Assembly (NCBI GenBank): GCA_964636705.1
Contig: CAZWUJ010000011.1
Span: forward strand, 1-64,000
DNA length: 64,000 nucleotides
Reading direction: 5' to 3'
Source: VXRJ01 sp964636705
Lineage (GTDB): Bacteria > Acidobacteriota > Vicinamibacteria > Vicinamibacterales > UBA8438
Numbering within the stretch: position 1 is the stretch's first letter; each line of letters begins with the position of its first letter. The notes below the pieces were generated by a model that saw only the letters and a program-made list of their open reading frames with translations, had not been told where the DNA came from and did no database searches. Position numbers and translations under genes: made by a program. Below are positions 8,077-16,452 of the stretch, piece by piece.

Positions 8077-9345
8077 TCACCGGTCGAACTTCATCGCCTC
8101 GGTTACGTCGATACGTGCCGCCCGCCATGCCGGATAGATTGACGCGGCGATGCCGATGCAGAGTATGAAAAGGGTGATCTCGGCGATGCGCGAGGGCAGG
8201 AACAAGGGGACGATTACCGGGTCGACGACCGCTCCCGAGAAGGTGATTTCACCCGTGATCGCGGTCATGTCGAGCCCGTCGCCAAGGAAATACCACATAC
8301 CGAACAGCCCTGCGCCGACGCCGATCAGGCCACTGACGGCGGACAACATGAGGCCCTCCGCCAGTACGACGGTGGCGGTCTGGCCCGGGGTCAGCCCCAA
8401 TGCCTGCAAAACCCCGAACTCCCGGTTGCGATGCATCACCGACATAAGCACGGTATTCACGATGCCGAAACCGATGACGACAAACAGGAATGCGTGAATC
8501 ACGTAGTTCCCGAAAGAGTCCATGGCTATCGCCGCGGCGAGCGCCGGATCCGACTCCCGCCACCCCATCACGCGGGCTTCCCCGCGCGCAATCGGGCCGG
8601 CCAGCGCCCGCTCCAGGCTCGCGGCGACGCGCGCGGTGGCGTTGCTGTCATCCAGCACCGCACCCACGTTCGTGACGTCGCTCGCTGACAGAAGCCACTC
8701 TCCCGCGGTGTCGAGCGGAATCTGAACCATCGTCTCATCGAGAGCGGGAAGACCACTTCGAAAGATGCCGACGACACGCAGCAACTGGCCGGCGATCTCG
8801 CGCTGCGCATCCTGGGCCTGCACAACGAAACGCGACCCGATGCCCAACCCGAGACTGGCGGCCAGCTCGGCGCCAACACACGCGGCGAGCTCATCGCCGG
8901 GTTCCAGGTAGCGCCCCTCGATCGTCTGGTCGTCGAACATGCCGAAATCCGTCTCGGCAACCGGATCGACCGCGACGATCTGCGCCGGCCGCGCACCTTC
9001 CGCCGAGCTGGCGAGGCCATTGATGCTGAGTCGAGCTGAGGTGGCGATGACGTGCGACGCTATCTCGGGAGCGCTCAGCGCCTCTTCGACGGCCCGCCGG
9101 ATGTCGGCGGTCAGACGGTCATCGATCTGCCGGCTCGACCGGAACTCGGGACGCTCCACGGTCACGTGCCCAGTGCCGAGCCGGACGGCGGAATCGATCC
9201 ACTGTTGGTGGCTGCCATCGTCGAGCGTGAACGAGAAGACCATCACCGCGCCACCTACCGCCATCGCCGATCCGGTCAGCGCCGAGCGACGCAGATGGCG
9301 GCGCAGGTTGCGCATGGCCAGCGATACGACTACCCGCAGTTGCAT
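8077..9345 (-). CDS. FtsX/MacB-like ABC transporter permease
   Basis: A 422-residue inner-membrane protein. One N-terminal membrane segment follows the motif AMRNLRRHLRRSALTGSAMA. A large extracytoplasmic MacB-type domain (about residues 45-270) comes next, then three C-terminal segments with NTVLMSVMHRNREFGVLQAL, the coupling-helix signature of FtsX-family permeases. The family acts with an ATPase in lipoprotein release, peptide or lipid export, or periplasmic signalling. No ATPase gene is adjacent. It lies 7 bp after the second permease and 58 bp before the AlkB fusion, suggesting one transcript. Confidence 0.85.
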   Translation of the reverse strand: MQLRVVVSLAMRNLRRHLRRSALTGSAMAVGGAVMVFSFTLDDGSHQQWIDSAVRLGTGHVTVERPEFRSSRQIDDRLTADIRRAVEEALSAPEIASHVIATSARLSINGLASSAEGARPAQIVAVDPVAETDFGMFDDQTIEGRYLEPGDELAACVGAELAASLGLGIGSRFVVQAQDAQREIAGQLLRVVGIFRSGLPALDETMVQIPLDTAGEWLLSASDVTNVGAVLDDSNATARVAASLERALAGPIARGEARVMGWRESDPALAAAIAMDSFGNYVIHAFLFVVIGFGIVNTVLMSVMHRNREFGVLQALGLTPGQTATVVLAEGLMLSAVSGLIGVGAGLFGMWYFLGDGLDMTAITGEITFSGAVVDPVIVPLFLPSRIAEITLFILCIGIAASIYPAWRAARIDVTEAMKFDR

Positions 9346-9352
9346 CTCGGTC

Positions 9353-10612
9353 CTAGAGCCCCGACAACGTATCGGCAGGCGGAACCCGCGATGCCTTGAC
9401 CGCCGGGTAGAACGCGGCGACGACCGACGTCACGAGCAACCCGATGGTCGCCCAGGTCCAGACCGGCACGTTGTAGCCGACGCGCAGGGTGGGAGTCAGC
9501 AGTGCCCCTTCGAGAGTAACGTCCTCAAATAGCCATTCCAGACTCACCGGAGCGATCGAGAACCACACCATCGGAGGCAGGGCGAGGGACGCCCCGATGG
9601 CAAGGCTGACGACACCCAGCGCCAGCGCCTCGCACAACACCGAACCAACTACCGACCAGGGCTTTGCGCCCAGCGCGAGCAGGATGGCGAACTCCCGCCG
9701 GCGTTCGAATGTGGCCATCAGCATCGTGTTGGCGACACCCAGGCAGGCGACCCCGAAAATGATCACGATGAAGATCCAGTACACGGAATCCGCCAGCGCC
9801 ACATAGCCGCTGAGCAGAGGGTTGAGCTCGGTCCAGGGCGCGACGGCGATCTCACGCCCGCCCGCGCCGAGTACGGTCGCGAGCCGTTCCGCGGTTACAG
9901 CGGCGCCTGCCGGGTCGGTCGTCGCAACCACGATCTCGTGGATACGACCCGCATCGAACGCCACCAGCGTCTGCAGGTCATCGATGGGCATCACCGCAGT
10001 GCTGCCGTCGAATTCAACCAGTCCGGTACGGAAGACGCCCGCGACGGCGTACAGGTCGTTGGCCATCGACCCGTCCGCGGCGGACGCGACGACAACGAGC
10101 TCGTCGCCCACGCCGACGGCCAACTGCCGCGCCATTTCCTCGCCCAGGACCACTTCGTAGGCGCCGGCGTCCGGCAGCCGTCCCACCACGAGCGGATCGA
10201 GGAACCGGGTGAGCCCGACCTCGCGTGCCGTATCGACTCCCAGCAACACGCCCGCGCGCGTGGAGTCGCCCGAACTGACGAGCGCGCCCGCATACACGCG
10301 TGGCGCGGCCGCAACGACGGACGGATCCGCGCCAATCGCATTCAGCAACTCCTCGACATCGACACCCTCACGCCCCCCGATGGTGTCGTACAGGCTGCGT
10401 TCCGGCCGGTAGGCCGCATCGTGGATCTCGATTTGGCCACTGACTAGCGAGGTCGCATTCTCGATGAGTTCGGCAACCATCCCCTCGCCCCAACCGACCA
10501 TGAGCACGACGGCGAAGTAGCCGATAGCGAGCCCGACCGCGGTGAGGGTGGTCCGTCTTCGATTCCGGCCGAGGTTGCGCCAGCCGATTCGCCACCACGG
10601 GGACTTGTTCAT
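9353..10612 (-). CDS. FtsX/MacB-like ABC transporter permease
   Basis: A 419-residue relative of the next gene, with the same topology: WWRIGWRNLGRNRRRTTLTA at the N-terminus, a membrane helix, a long outer domain, then three helices with NTMLMATFERRREFAILLAL. The two proteins probably form a heterodimer. The nearest ATPase of the right family, lolD, is 40 kb away beside its own permease, so the partner ATPase is unknown. It is the first gene of the minus-strand unit ending with the AlkB fusion. A large palindrome (10646-10674) lies in its upstream region, shared with thrC. Confidence 0.85.
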   Translation of the reverse strand: MNKSPWWRIGWRNLGRNRRRTTLTAVGLAIGYFAVVLMVGWGEGMVAELIENATSLVSGQIEIHDAAYRPERSLYDTIGGREGVDVEELLNAIGADPSVVAAAPRVYAGALVSSGDSTRAGVLLGVDTAREVGLTRFLDPLVVGRLPDAGAYEVVLGEEMARQLAVGVGDELVVVASAADGSMANDLYAVAGVFRTGLVEFDGSTAVMPIDDLQTLVAFDAGRIHEIVVATTDPAGAAVTAERLATVLGAGGREIAVAPWTELNPLLSGYVALADSVYWIFIVIIFGVACLGVANTMLMATFERRREFAILLALGAKPWSVVGSVLCEALALGVVSLAIGASLALPPMVWFSIAPVSLEWLFEDVTLEGALLTPTLRVGYNVPVWTWATIGLLVTSVVAAFYPAVKASRVPPADTLSGL

Positions 10613-10645
10613 TGCCGGGTGCTATCGCGAAAAATCATACCAGCA

Positions 10646-10674
10646 GTCGCGCGGCGCAGATTGCGCCGCGCGAC
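10646..10674. repeat. Perfect 13-bp inverted repeat between divergent genes
   Basis: GTCGCGCGGCGCA, loop GAT, then TGCGCCGCGCGAC: a perfect 13-bp stem with a 3-nt loop. It lies between the divergent permease and thrC starts, 34 bp from the former and 82 bp from the latter. No T-run follows on either strand, so it is not a standard terminator. It could be an operator or a 5'-leader hairpin. Confidence 0.6.
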
Positions 10675-10756
10675 GGACTTCTGTTTCAATGCTGCTGGCG
10701 CGGCGCGCTCCTCGGATTCCGCGAGAACCCGCCAGGATCCCAAGAACCACGAAGGC

Positions 10757-12091
10757 ATGACAACCACCAGTCCCCGGGCTGTCCTGCGCTGCATACGCGG
10801 CTGCGCCGGTGAGCACTCGCTGCTGAAGGCGATCTACCGCTGCCCCACCTGCAACGACCTGCTCGAGGTGGTGCACGATCTGGACGCGCTGCGAACCCGC
10901 TCGGGCGGTTCCTGGATGCGTCTCTTCGACGAACGCTACAAGCGGACCACCTGGCCGTACGGCTCCGCCGTCTGGGGCAAGAAGGAATGGGTATGCCCGG
11001 ACGTCCACGACGACAACATCGTGTCGATGGACGAAGGCGGAACGAACCTTTTCTGGGCGGAACGGTTTGGACGGGAGCTGGGCCTGGACGACCTCTGGGT
11101 GAAGCTGTGCGGCAACTCCCACACCGGGTCGTTCAAGGATCTGGGCATGACCGTGCTGGTCTCTCTCGTGCGCGAGATGATGGCCCACGGCGATACGATC
11201 CGGGCCGTTGCATGCGCTTCCACCGGTGACACCTCGGCCTCCGTCGCCGCCTACGCGGCGGCGGGCGGCATCCCCGCAATCGTCATCCTGCCGCGCGGCA
11301 AGGTATCAACGGCGCAGCTCGTACAGCCGCTCTCGAACGGCGCGACCGTGCTCGCGCTCGACACCGACTTCGACGGCTGCATGGCTATCGTCAAGCGCCT
11401 TGCCAACGAGGCTGGAATCTACCTTGCCAACTCGATGAACAGCGTCCGCCTGGAGGGTCAGAAGACGGTCGGCATCGAGATCGTGCAGCAGTTCGACTGG
11501 GAGGTGCCGGACGTCGTGATCATCCCGGGCGGCAACCTGGGGAACGTCAGCGCGCTTGGCGCCGGCTTCGACATGATGGAGGCGCTGGGCGTCACTTCCG
11601 GCCGGCCACGCATCGTGGTGGCCCAGGCCGCCGCCGCAAACCCCCTCTACCGGGCCTACCGGAACGACTGGGTATTCGAACCAATCACGGCCGGCCAGAC
11701 CCAGGCCTCCGCGATCCGGATCGGCAACCCGGTGTCCATCGACAAGGCGATCCGCACGCTCAGGCGCTACGACGGTATCGTCGAGCAGGCGACAGAGGCG
11801 GAGCTGGCCGACGCGGCGGCGCGCGCCGACCGGACCGGCATGTACAACTGCCCACACACCGGCGTCGCCCTGGCCGTCCTCGTAAAGTTGCTCAAACAGG
11901 GTGAGATCGCACCGAGCGAACGGGTGGTGGTGATTTCGACCGCGAACGGGCTGAAATTCACCGACTTCAAGCTGAACTACCACCGGGAGGCCCTGCCGGA
12001 ACTGCACGCCGCGATCGCCAACCGTCCGATCGAGTTGCCGAACGACTACGACGCTGTCCGACGCGCCGTCGCAAACGTTACAGAGATGTAA
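10757..12091 (+). CDS. thrC: Threonine synthase
   Basis: A 444-residue PLP enzyme that converts O-phosphohomoserine to threonine. An N-terminal zinc-ribbon-like piece (RCIRGCAGEHSLLKAIYRCP, then TCNDLLEV) precedes the fold type II core. The PLP lysine is in NSHTGSFKDLG, and ACASTGDTSASVAAYAAAGG and IPGGNLGNVSA are the usual phosphate-binding loops. The ATG at 10757 fits the family start and has GAAGG just upstream; the frame is open further up, without similarity. No other threonine gene is adjacent, so it is a stand-alone gene divergent from the permeases. Confidence 0.93.
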   Translation: MTTTSPRAVLRCIRGCAGEHSLLKAIYRCPTCNDLLEVVHDLDALRTRSGGSWMRLFDERYKRTTWPYGSAVWGKKEWVCPDVHDDNIVSMDEGGTNLFWAERFGRELGLDDLWVKLCGNSHTGSFKDLGMTVLVSLVREMMAHGDTIRAVACASTGDTSASVAAYAAAGGIPAIVILPRGKVSTAQLVQPLSNGATVLALDTDFDGCMAIVKRLANEAGIYLANSMNSVRLEGQKTVGIEIVQQFDWEVPDVVIIPGGNLGNVSALGAGFDMMEALGVTSGRPRIVVAQAAAANPLYRAYRNDWVFEPITAGQTQASAIRIGNPVSIDKAIRTLRRYDGIVEQATEAELADAAARADRTGMYNCPHTGVALAVLVKLLKQGEIAPSERVVVISTANGLKFTDFKLNYHREALPELHAAIANRPIELPNDYDAVRRAVANVTEM

Positions 12092-12154
12092 CTTCGCGCG
12101 CGCGATCACGCCTCGGCGTAGCGCCGCCCGGGGCGCCCGCACCATCCGGCCGTC

Positions 12155-12184
12155 TTGACACCCGTCGCGGGGGCTGCGGACAAT
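12155..12184 (+). promoter_or_regulatory. Sigma-70-like promoter, probably leaderless
   Basis: TTGACA (12155-12160), an 18-bp spacer and GACAAT (12179-12184). The predicted start point, 6-7 bp after the -10, falls on the ATG at 12190, and there is no Shine-Dalgarno sequence. It would serve the rhodanese-lolA-secretin unit. Confidence 0.5.
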
Positions 12185-12189
12185 AGTCC

Positions 12190-12564
12190 ATGCCCGTTCC
12201 GCGAATTACCAGGGAAGCGCTCTCCGAGCGCCTGGAAGCAGGCGGCGACCAGGCTCCGGTGGTGGTCGACGCCCGATTGAAGTATCCTTACGAGCACAGC
12301 ACCGTCCGGCTACCCGGCGCCATCCGTCTCGATCCGCCCGGCTTCGACCATTCATCTCTGCCACGCGACCGCGAGATCGTCGTTTACGACTCCGATCCGG
12401 AAGAGGTAGTGGGCGCGCGGATCGCCGCGGCGCTGATTCGGGAAGGCCGCAACGCCAGCGTACTCGAGGGAGGCATTGTCGAGTGGCTTGCCGCCAAGCT
12501 TCCGACCGACAGCAAGGACGCACCCAAGCAGAAGCCGCCCCAGGCGGGCGCGCTCAAGGGCTGA
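12190..12564 (+). CDS. Rhodanese-like domain protein lacking active-site Cys
   Basis: A 124-residue single rhodanese domain: VVVDARLKYPYEHSTVRLPG opens the fold and VLEGGIVEWLAAKLP closes it. The active-site loop normally begins with Cys after the strand IVVY; here it reads IVVYDSDPEE, with Asp67 in the Cys position. Sulfur transfer is therefore unlikely and a binding or regulatory role is more plausible. The C-terminus is Lys/Pro-rich. The next gene, lolA, overlaps the end if its GTG start at 12483 is right. Confidence 0.8.
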   Translation: MPVPRITREALSERLEAGGDQAPVVVDARLKYPYEHSTVRLPGAIRLDPPGFDHSSLPRDREIVVYDSDPEEVVGARIAAALIREGRNASVLEGGIVEWLAAKLPTDSKDAPKQKPPQAGALKG

Positions 12565-13241
12565 CGCGCACCCTCTCCGGCCTTGCCGCCGCCGGTCTCC
12601 TGCTGCTCGCGCCGGGCGCCGCCGCGCAGCAGCCGGACGAGGCGCCGCCGATAGATCAACTGATGAGCCGGTTGCAGGCGCGCTACGATGCGGTGGGCGA
12701 CTTCTCCGCCGACTTTTCCCACAGCTATGCCGGTGGCGTATTGCAGGCGACCGCTGTCGAACGCGGCACCGTGCATATCAAGAAGCCGGGCCGCTGGCGC
12801 TTCGACTACACGCATCCGGAGATCAAGCGGTTCGTTTCGAACGGGCGGACCGTCGTCTCCTACTTTCCGGCTGACCGGCAGGCGATCGTGAACAACCTGC
12901 CCCCGGGCGGCGGATCCGCCACACCGGCCTCCTTCCTGGCCGGAGACGGCGATCTGACCCGCGACTTCGACGCCCGCTACGCCAGCGGCGCCCCAACGGA
13001 CAGTGGCTGGGTGGTGGAGCTGACCCCGCGCAACGGAGATGCCGAGTACGAGACGTTGACGCTTGCGGTCGATCCGGCCGATCTCGGCATCCGTCGCTTG
13101 TCGGCGACCGACCTGCACGGAGGCGTGTCGACCTACATCTTCTCGAACCTGCAGCAGAACCGGGGGATGGCCGATAGATTCTTCGAGTTCGACGCCCCGC
13201 GCGGCGTCGAGGTGGTGATCGATGACAGTTGGGCACGGTAG
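12483..13241 (+). CDS. lolA: LolA-like outer-membrane lipoprotein carrier
   Basis: A periplasmic carrier that ferries lipoproteins from the LolCDE complex to the outer membrane. After a signal-like helix (LSGLAAAGLLLLAPGAAAQQ), the LolA body shows YDAVGDFSADFSHSY, GTVHIKKPGRWRFDYTHPE and VVSYFPADRQ, the characteristic unclosed beta-barrel sequence. The start is uncertain. GTG 12483 gives a long N-region and overlaps the rhodanese gene by 82 bp; a rarer CTG at 12561 would give a shorter signal peptide. The lolD and lolC/E genes are elsewhere in this window (about 50-51.9 kb). Confidence 0.85.
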   Translation: MACRQASDRQQGRTQAEAAPGGRAQGLTRTLSGLAAAGLLLLAPGAAAQQPDEAPPIDQLMSRLQARYDAVGDFSADFSHSYAGGVLQATAVERGTVHIKKPGRWRFDYTHPEIKRFVSNGRTVVSYFPADRQAIVNNLPPGGGSATPASFLAGDGDLTRDFDARYASGAPTDSGWVVELTPRNGDAEYETLTLAVDPADLGIRRLSATDLHGGVSTYIFSNLQQNRGMADRFFEFDAPRGVEVVIDDSWAR

Positions 13242-13248
13242 CCGAAGC

Positions 13249-15039
13249 ATGCGCCGAATCGACCGCGCCGTGTTGATCGCGCTCGCCGTGATCACGCTCG
13301 CAGGCTGCGCCGGGGCGCGGGCTCTGCAGCAGGGACAGGTCGCGGAGCGGGAGCGTGACTACGACCAGGCGGTTGTCCTCTACCGCCGTGCCGTTCAGGA
13401 GCGTCCACACGACCGCAACGCGCAACTCGCGCTCGAACGGGCGATGCTCCGGGCGGCGCAGCAGCACTACGCGGCCGGCCGCGCGCTGGCGCGGCAATCG
13501 CGCTGGGAGGAGGCGCTGGCGGAATACCGGATCGCCTACGAGCTGAACCCGACGATGGGTGACATCGAACGCGCGCTGGCGGAGACGCGTGAGGCGGTCC
13601 GGACCCGTCTGGCGGCGCGTGAAGAAGGACAGACGGAGCTCGAGGCCCTGATCGAACGGACCCGGCATGCCGGCCCACCCGGACTGGAACTGCCGAATGG
13701 CGATCCGATGCCCGATTCGGTCGTTTTCCGCGAGGCGAGCGCCCGGACCGTTTTCTCGGCGATCGGCCAGTTCGCCGGTGTCACCATCGTTTTCGATCCG
13801 CAATTCGTCGATGAGCCGGTCACGGCCGACCTGCGCGGCGTCACGTTTGGTGCGGCACTTGAAACCATCGCCAACAGCACACGGAACTTCTTTCAGGTCA
13901 CTGCGCCGGGAACGGTGACCATCATCCCCGACACCCCGGCGAAGCGGCGCGAGTACCAGCAGGAGGTAGTCCGCACCTTCTATCTGAGCAACGCTGACGT
14001 CACCGAGACAATCGACCTCCTCCGCCTCGTGCTCGACCTGCGGCGGATCGCCCCGGTGACGGCCACCAACGCCGTCTCCATCATGGACACGCCGGAGCGG
14101 CTCAACGCCGCGGCACGCCTGGTGCAGGCGATCGACAAGGCGCGAGCGGAAGTAGTGATCGAGGTGCAGTTGCTTGAAGTGGATCGCCAGACGCTGCGCG
14201 ACTACGGGCTGGAGTTCGCCGCGCAGGGCGCCGACGCCGCGGTTGGCGCCGGCGAGGAGGGATTCGGCCTGACGGTGGACGACATCGCCCGGCTCAGCGG
14301 ATCCGACCTGTTCATCGCCAACCCGATGAGCCTCCTGATCAACATGCTCGCCGAAGACCGGAACACGCGGATTCTGGCGAACCCGAGCCTCCGGACTTCG
14401 GACGGCCTCGCGGCCGAGGCGCACTTCGGCGAACGGGTGCCGGTTCCGGTCACCACGTTCACGCCGTTTGCGGCAGGAGGCGTGGCGCAACAGCCGATCA
14501 CCTCCTTCAACTACGAGGACATCGGCGTCAACATCGAGATCCTCCCCCGCATCCATCACAACGACGAGGTGTCGTTGGAACTGGTGGTGGAAATCAGCAA
14601 CATCTCCGGCACCGGCTTCGGCGACCTGCCGCAGTTCGGCAGCCGGGAGATCACGACGACGCTCCGGCTGCGCGACGGCGAGACGAACATTCTCGCCGGC
14701 CTGATTCGGGATGACGAACGCGAGACGCTCGACGGCATCCCGGGACTGAACCGGGTACCCGTGCTCGGGCGGCTTTTCGGGCGGACAAGAACCGAGAATC
14801 AGGCGACCGACATCATCCTGACCTTGCGGCCACACATCATTCGCGTGCTCGACCTGAACGAGCAGGACCTGCTTCCGTTCCGGGTCAACAGCGGCGGCGC
14901 AGCCGCGGTGGTCGGGACCTCGCTACCGCTCCCGACGCGTCTCGATCCGCAGCCACGCGATCCGGTCGAGCCCCTCGGCGGACCACCCCCCGTCATACAG
15001 GAACCGGTGGCGCCGCCCGATCCGCCGGTGGATCGATAG
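13249..15039 (+). CDS. Secretin (GspD/PilQ family) lipoprotein with TPR
   Basis: The ATG at 13249 gives a lipoprotein signal ending in the lipobox LAGC, so the mature protein is probably acylated. Residues ~30-140 form tetratricopeptide-like helices (RDYDQAVVLYRRAVQERPHD; WEEALAEYRIAYELNP). Residues ~160-300 carry secretin N0/N1 domains. The rest is the ring domain, with VVIEVQLLEVDRQTLRDYGL, NPSLRTSDGLAAEAHFGERV and the closing VPVLGRLFGRTRTENQATD. The C-terminus is Pro-rich. Secretins form outer-membrane channels for type II secretion or type IV pili. No other secretion gene is adjacent, so the client machine is unknown. An ATG at 13222 is an alternative start. Confidence 0.85.
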   Translation: MRRIDRAVLIALAVITLAGCAGARALQQGQVAERERDYDQAVVLYRRAVQERPHDRNAQLALERAMLRAAQQHYAAGRALARQSRWEEALAEYRIAYELNPTMGDIERALAETREAVRTRLAAREEGQTELEALIERTRHAGPPGLELPNGDPMPDSVVFREASARTVFSAIGQFAGVTIVFDPQFVDEPVTADLRGVTFGAALETIANSTRNFFQVTAPGTVTIIPDTPAKRREYQQEVVRTFYLSNADVTETIDLLRLVLDLRRIAPVTATNAVSIMDTPERLNAAARLVQAIDKARAEVVIEVQLLEVDRQTLRDYGLEFAAQGADAAVGAGEEGFGLTVDDIARLSGSDLFIANPMSLLINMLAEDRNTRILANPSLRTSDGLAAEAHFGERVPVPVTTFTPFAAGGVAQQPITSFNYEDIGVNIEILPRIHHNDEVSLELVVEISNISGTGFGDLPQFGSREITTTLRLRDGETNILAGLIRDDERETLDGIPGLNRVPVLGRLFGRTRTENQATDIILTLRPHIIRVLDLNEQDLLPFRVNSGGAAAVVGTSLPLPTRLDPQPRDPVEPLGGPPPVIQEPVAPPDPPVDR

Positions 15040-15056
15040 AACTGGCTCCAAGGTGC

Positions 15057-15074
15057 GCCGGCGTCCACGCCGGC
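15057..15074. terminator. Hairpin between convergent secretin and murA genes
   Basis: GCCGGCG, loop TCCA, CGCCGGC: a perfect 7-bp GC stem 18 bp after the secretin stop, between two convergent genes. No U-tract follows, so intrinsic termination is doubtful. A short direct repeat (CACCTGACCGGCG-like, two copies) lies just beyond at about 15105-15131. Confidence 0.3.
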
Positions 15075-15135
15075 TGTAGATTGAGATGCGGTCCGGAGAC
15101 CGGCACACCTGACCGGCGCACCTGACCGGCGACCG

Positions 15136-16452
15136 CTACTCGACAGACACGTGCGCCCCAAGGCCGCGCAGGCGCGCGGCAATATTCGCGTAGCCCCGCT
15201 CCACAGTTTCGAGGGGAGCGATCCGGCTCTCTCCGTTCGCGGCCAGCGCGGCGGCAATCAGCGCCATTCCGGAGCGAAGGTCGCGCGTATCGAGCGTCCG
15301 GCCGTTCAGCGTGCTCGGGCCGTCGACAATCATGCGGTGCGGGTCGCAGAGGAAGAGGTTGGCCCCCATCCCGCTCAACTGCTCCAGGGCGAAGAGCCGC
15401 AGTTCGTACATCCAGTCGTGGATCAGCGTCCGGCCCGCCGCCTGCGTCGCCAAGACGCTCACGAGACTCACCATGTCGCTCGGGAAGCCGGGCCAGGGAG
15501 CAGTGGTTACCTGGCGGATGGCCCGCGGCTCCGAGGGTCGAATCCGCAGGGTGTCGCCCGCCCGATCTCCATCGGCCGACACGACGACGCTGCAATCAAC
15601 GCCCATGCGCCGCAGAACGGACGTCACCGGTTCCAGGTCGGTCGTCTCCGCGCCATGCACCTGAATCTCGCCGCCTGTGATCGCTGCAATCACCGCCCAG
15701 CTTCCCGCCTCGATGTAGTCGCCACGCAAACGGTGCGCCGCCCCGCCGAGAGCAGCGGGACCGGCAATCCGTATCGTCGGCGTGCCGGCCCCTGCAATCC
15801 GCGCACCCATCGCTTCCAGAAAGGAGCACAGCTCCACCACATGCGGCTCGCAGGCAGCGTGGCGAATCTCGGATTCTCCGCGCGCCGCGGCGGCAGCCAG
15901 GATTGCGGTTTCGGTACCGGTGACGGAGGCCTCCTCCAGGTAGATGGAAGCGGGACGCAGGCCGTCCGGCGCCTCGAACGTGTGACCCTCTCCCTCAACG
16001 TCACGCACCCCCATCGCACGTAGCGCCTGCAAGTGAACCGCCAGCGTGCGGCGGCCCGGGAAGTCGCCCCCTGGGGGCGCCAGGCGCGCGCGTCCTACTC
16101 GTGCCAGCAGAGGGCCGACCAGCAGGACCGATCCACGCAAACGGCCTACCAACTGCGGGTCGGGGCGATCACTAGTGACCGATCCGCAACGGACCCCTAC
16201 CTCCGTCGCGCCACTACCCTGCACGTCGGCGCCCAGACCGCGGAGCAACTCGAACATCACCGCGACATCCTTGATCCGGGGCATGTTGGCCAGTTCGCAC
16301 GGCTGATCGGTCAGCAAGCAGGCAGCCAGGAGCGGCAGCGCGGCGTTCTTGTTCCCCTCGACCTCGATCGACCCGGAAAGCCGATGACCCCCTTCGACGA
16401 CAAGCGTCGAGACAGTCTGCTCCAGCAGGTCGTCTACCACGCTACCGGTCAC
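15136..16452 (-). CDS. murA: UDP-GlcNAc 1-carboxyvinyltransferase, Asp-type
   Basis: Catalyses the first committed step of peptidoglycan synthesis, adding enolpyruvate to UDP-GlcNAc. VEGNKNAALPLLAACLLTDQ contains the catalytic Lys (K35). The active-site loop, usually PGGC, reads PGGDFPGRRT, so Asp130 replaces the fosfomycin-reactive Cys. In mycobacteria the same Cys-to-Asp change gives natural fosfomycin resistance, so resistance is expected here. EASVTGTETAILAAAAARGE and the C-terminal RSGMALIAAALAANGE match the family. Its start overlaps the murB stop by 4 bp; it ends the nagZ-to-murA operon. Confidence 0.9.
   Translation of the reverse strand: MTGSVVDDLLEQTVSTLVVEGGHRLSGSIEVEGNKNAALPLLAACLLTDQPCELANMPRIKDVAVMFELLRGLGADVQGSGATEVGVRCGSVTSDRPDPQLVGRLRGSVLLVGPLLARVGRARLAPPGGDFPGRRTLAVHLQALRAMGVRDVEGEGHTFEAPDGLRPASIYLEEASVTGTETAILAAAAARGESEIRHAACEPHVVELCSFLEAMGARIAGAGTPTIRIAGPAALGGAAHRLRGDYIEAGSWAVIAAITGGEIQVHGAETTDLEPVTSVLRRMGVDCSVVVSADGDRAGDTLRIRPSEPRAIRQVTTAPWPGFPSDMVSLVSVLATQAAGRTLIHDWMYELRLFALEQLSGMGANLFLCDPHRMIVDGPSTLNGRTLDTRDLRSGMALIAAALAANGESRIAPLETVERGYANIAARLRGLGAHVSVE

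Noticed and set aside
12823..14835. Long minus-strand open frame (about 670 codons) opposite the secretin and lolA genes
   Set aside because: It mirrors the codon bias of the plus-strand genes, shows no family motif, and the plus strand has clear LolA and secretin domains.
15101..15132. Short direct repeat as an attachment site
   Set aside because: Only two imperfect copies of about 13 bp in a convergent gap, with no mobile gene nearby.
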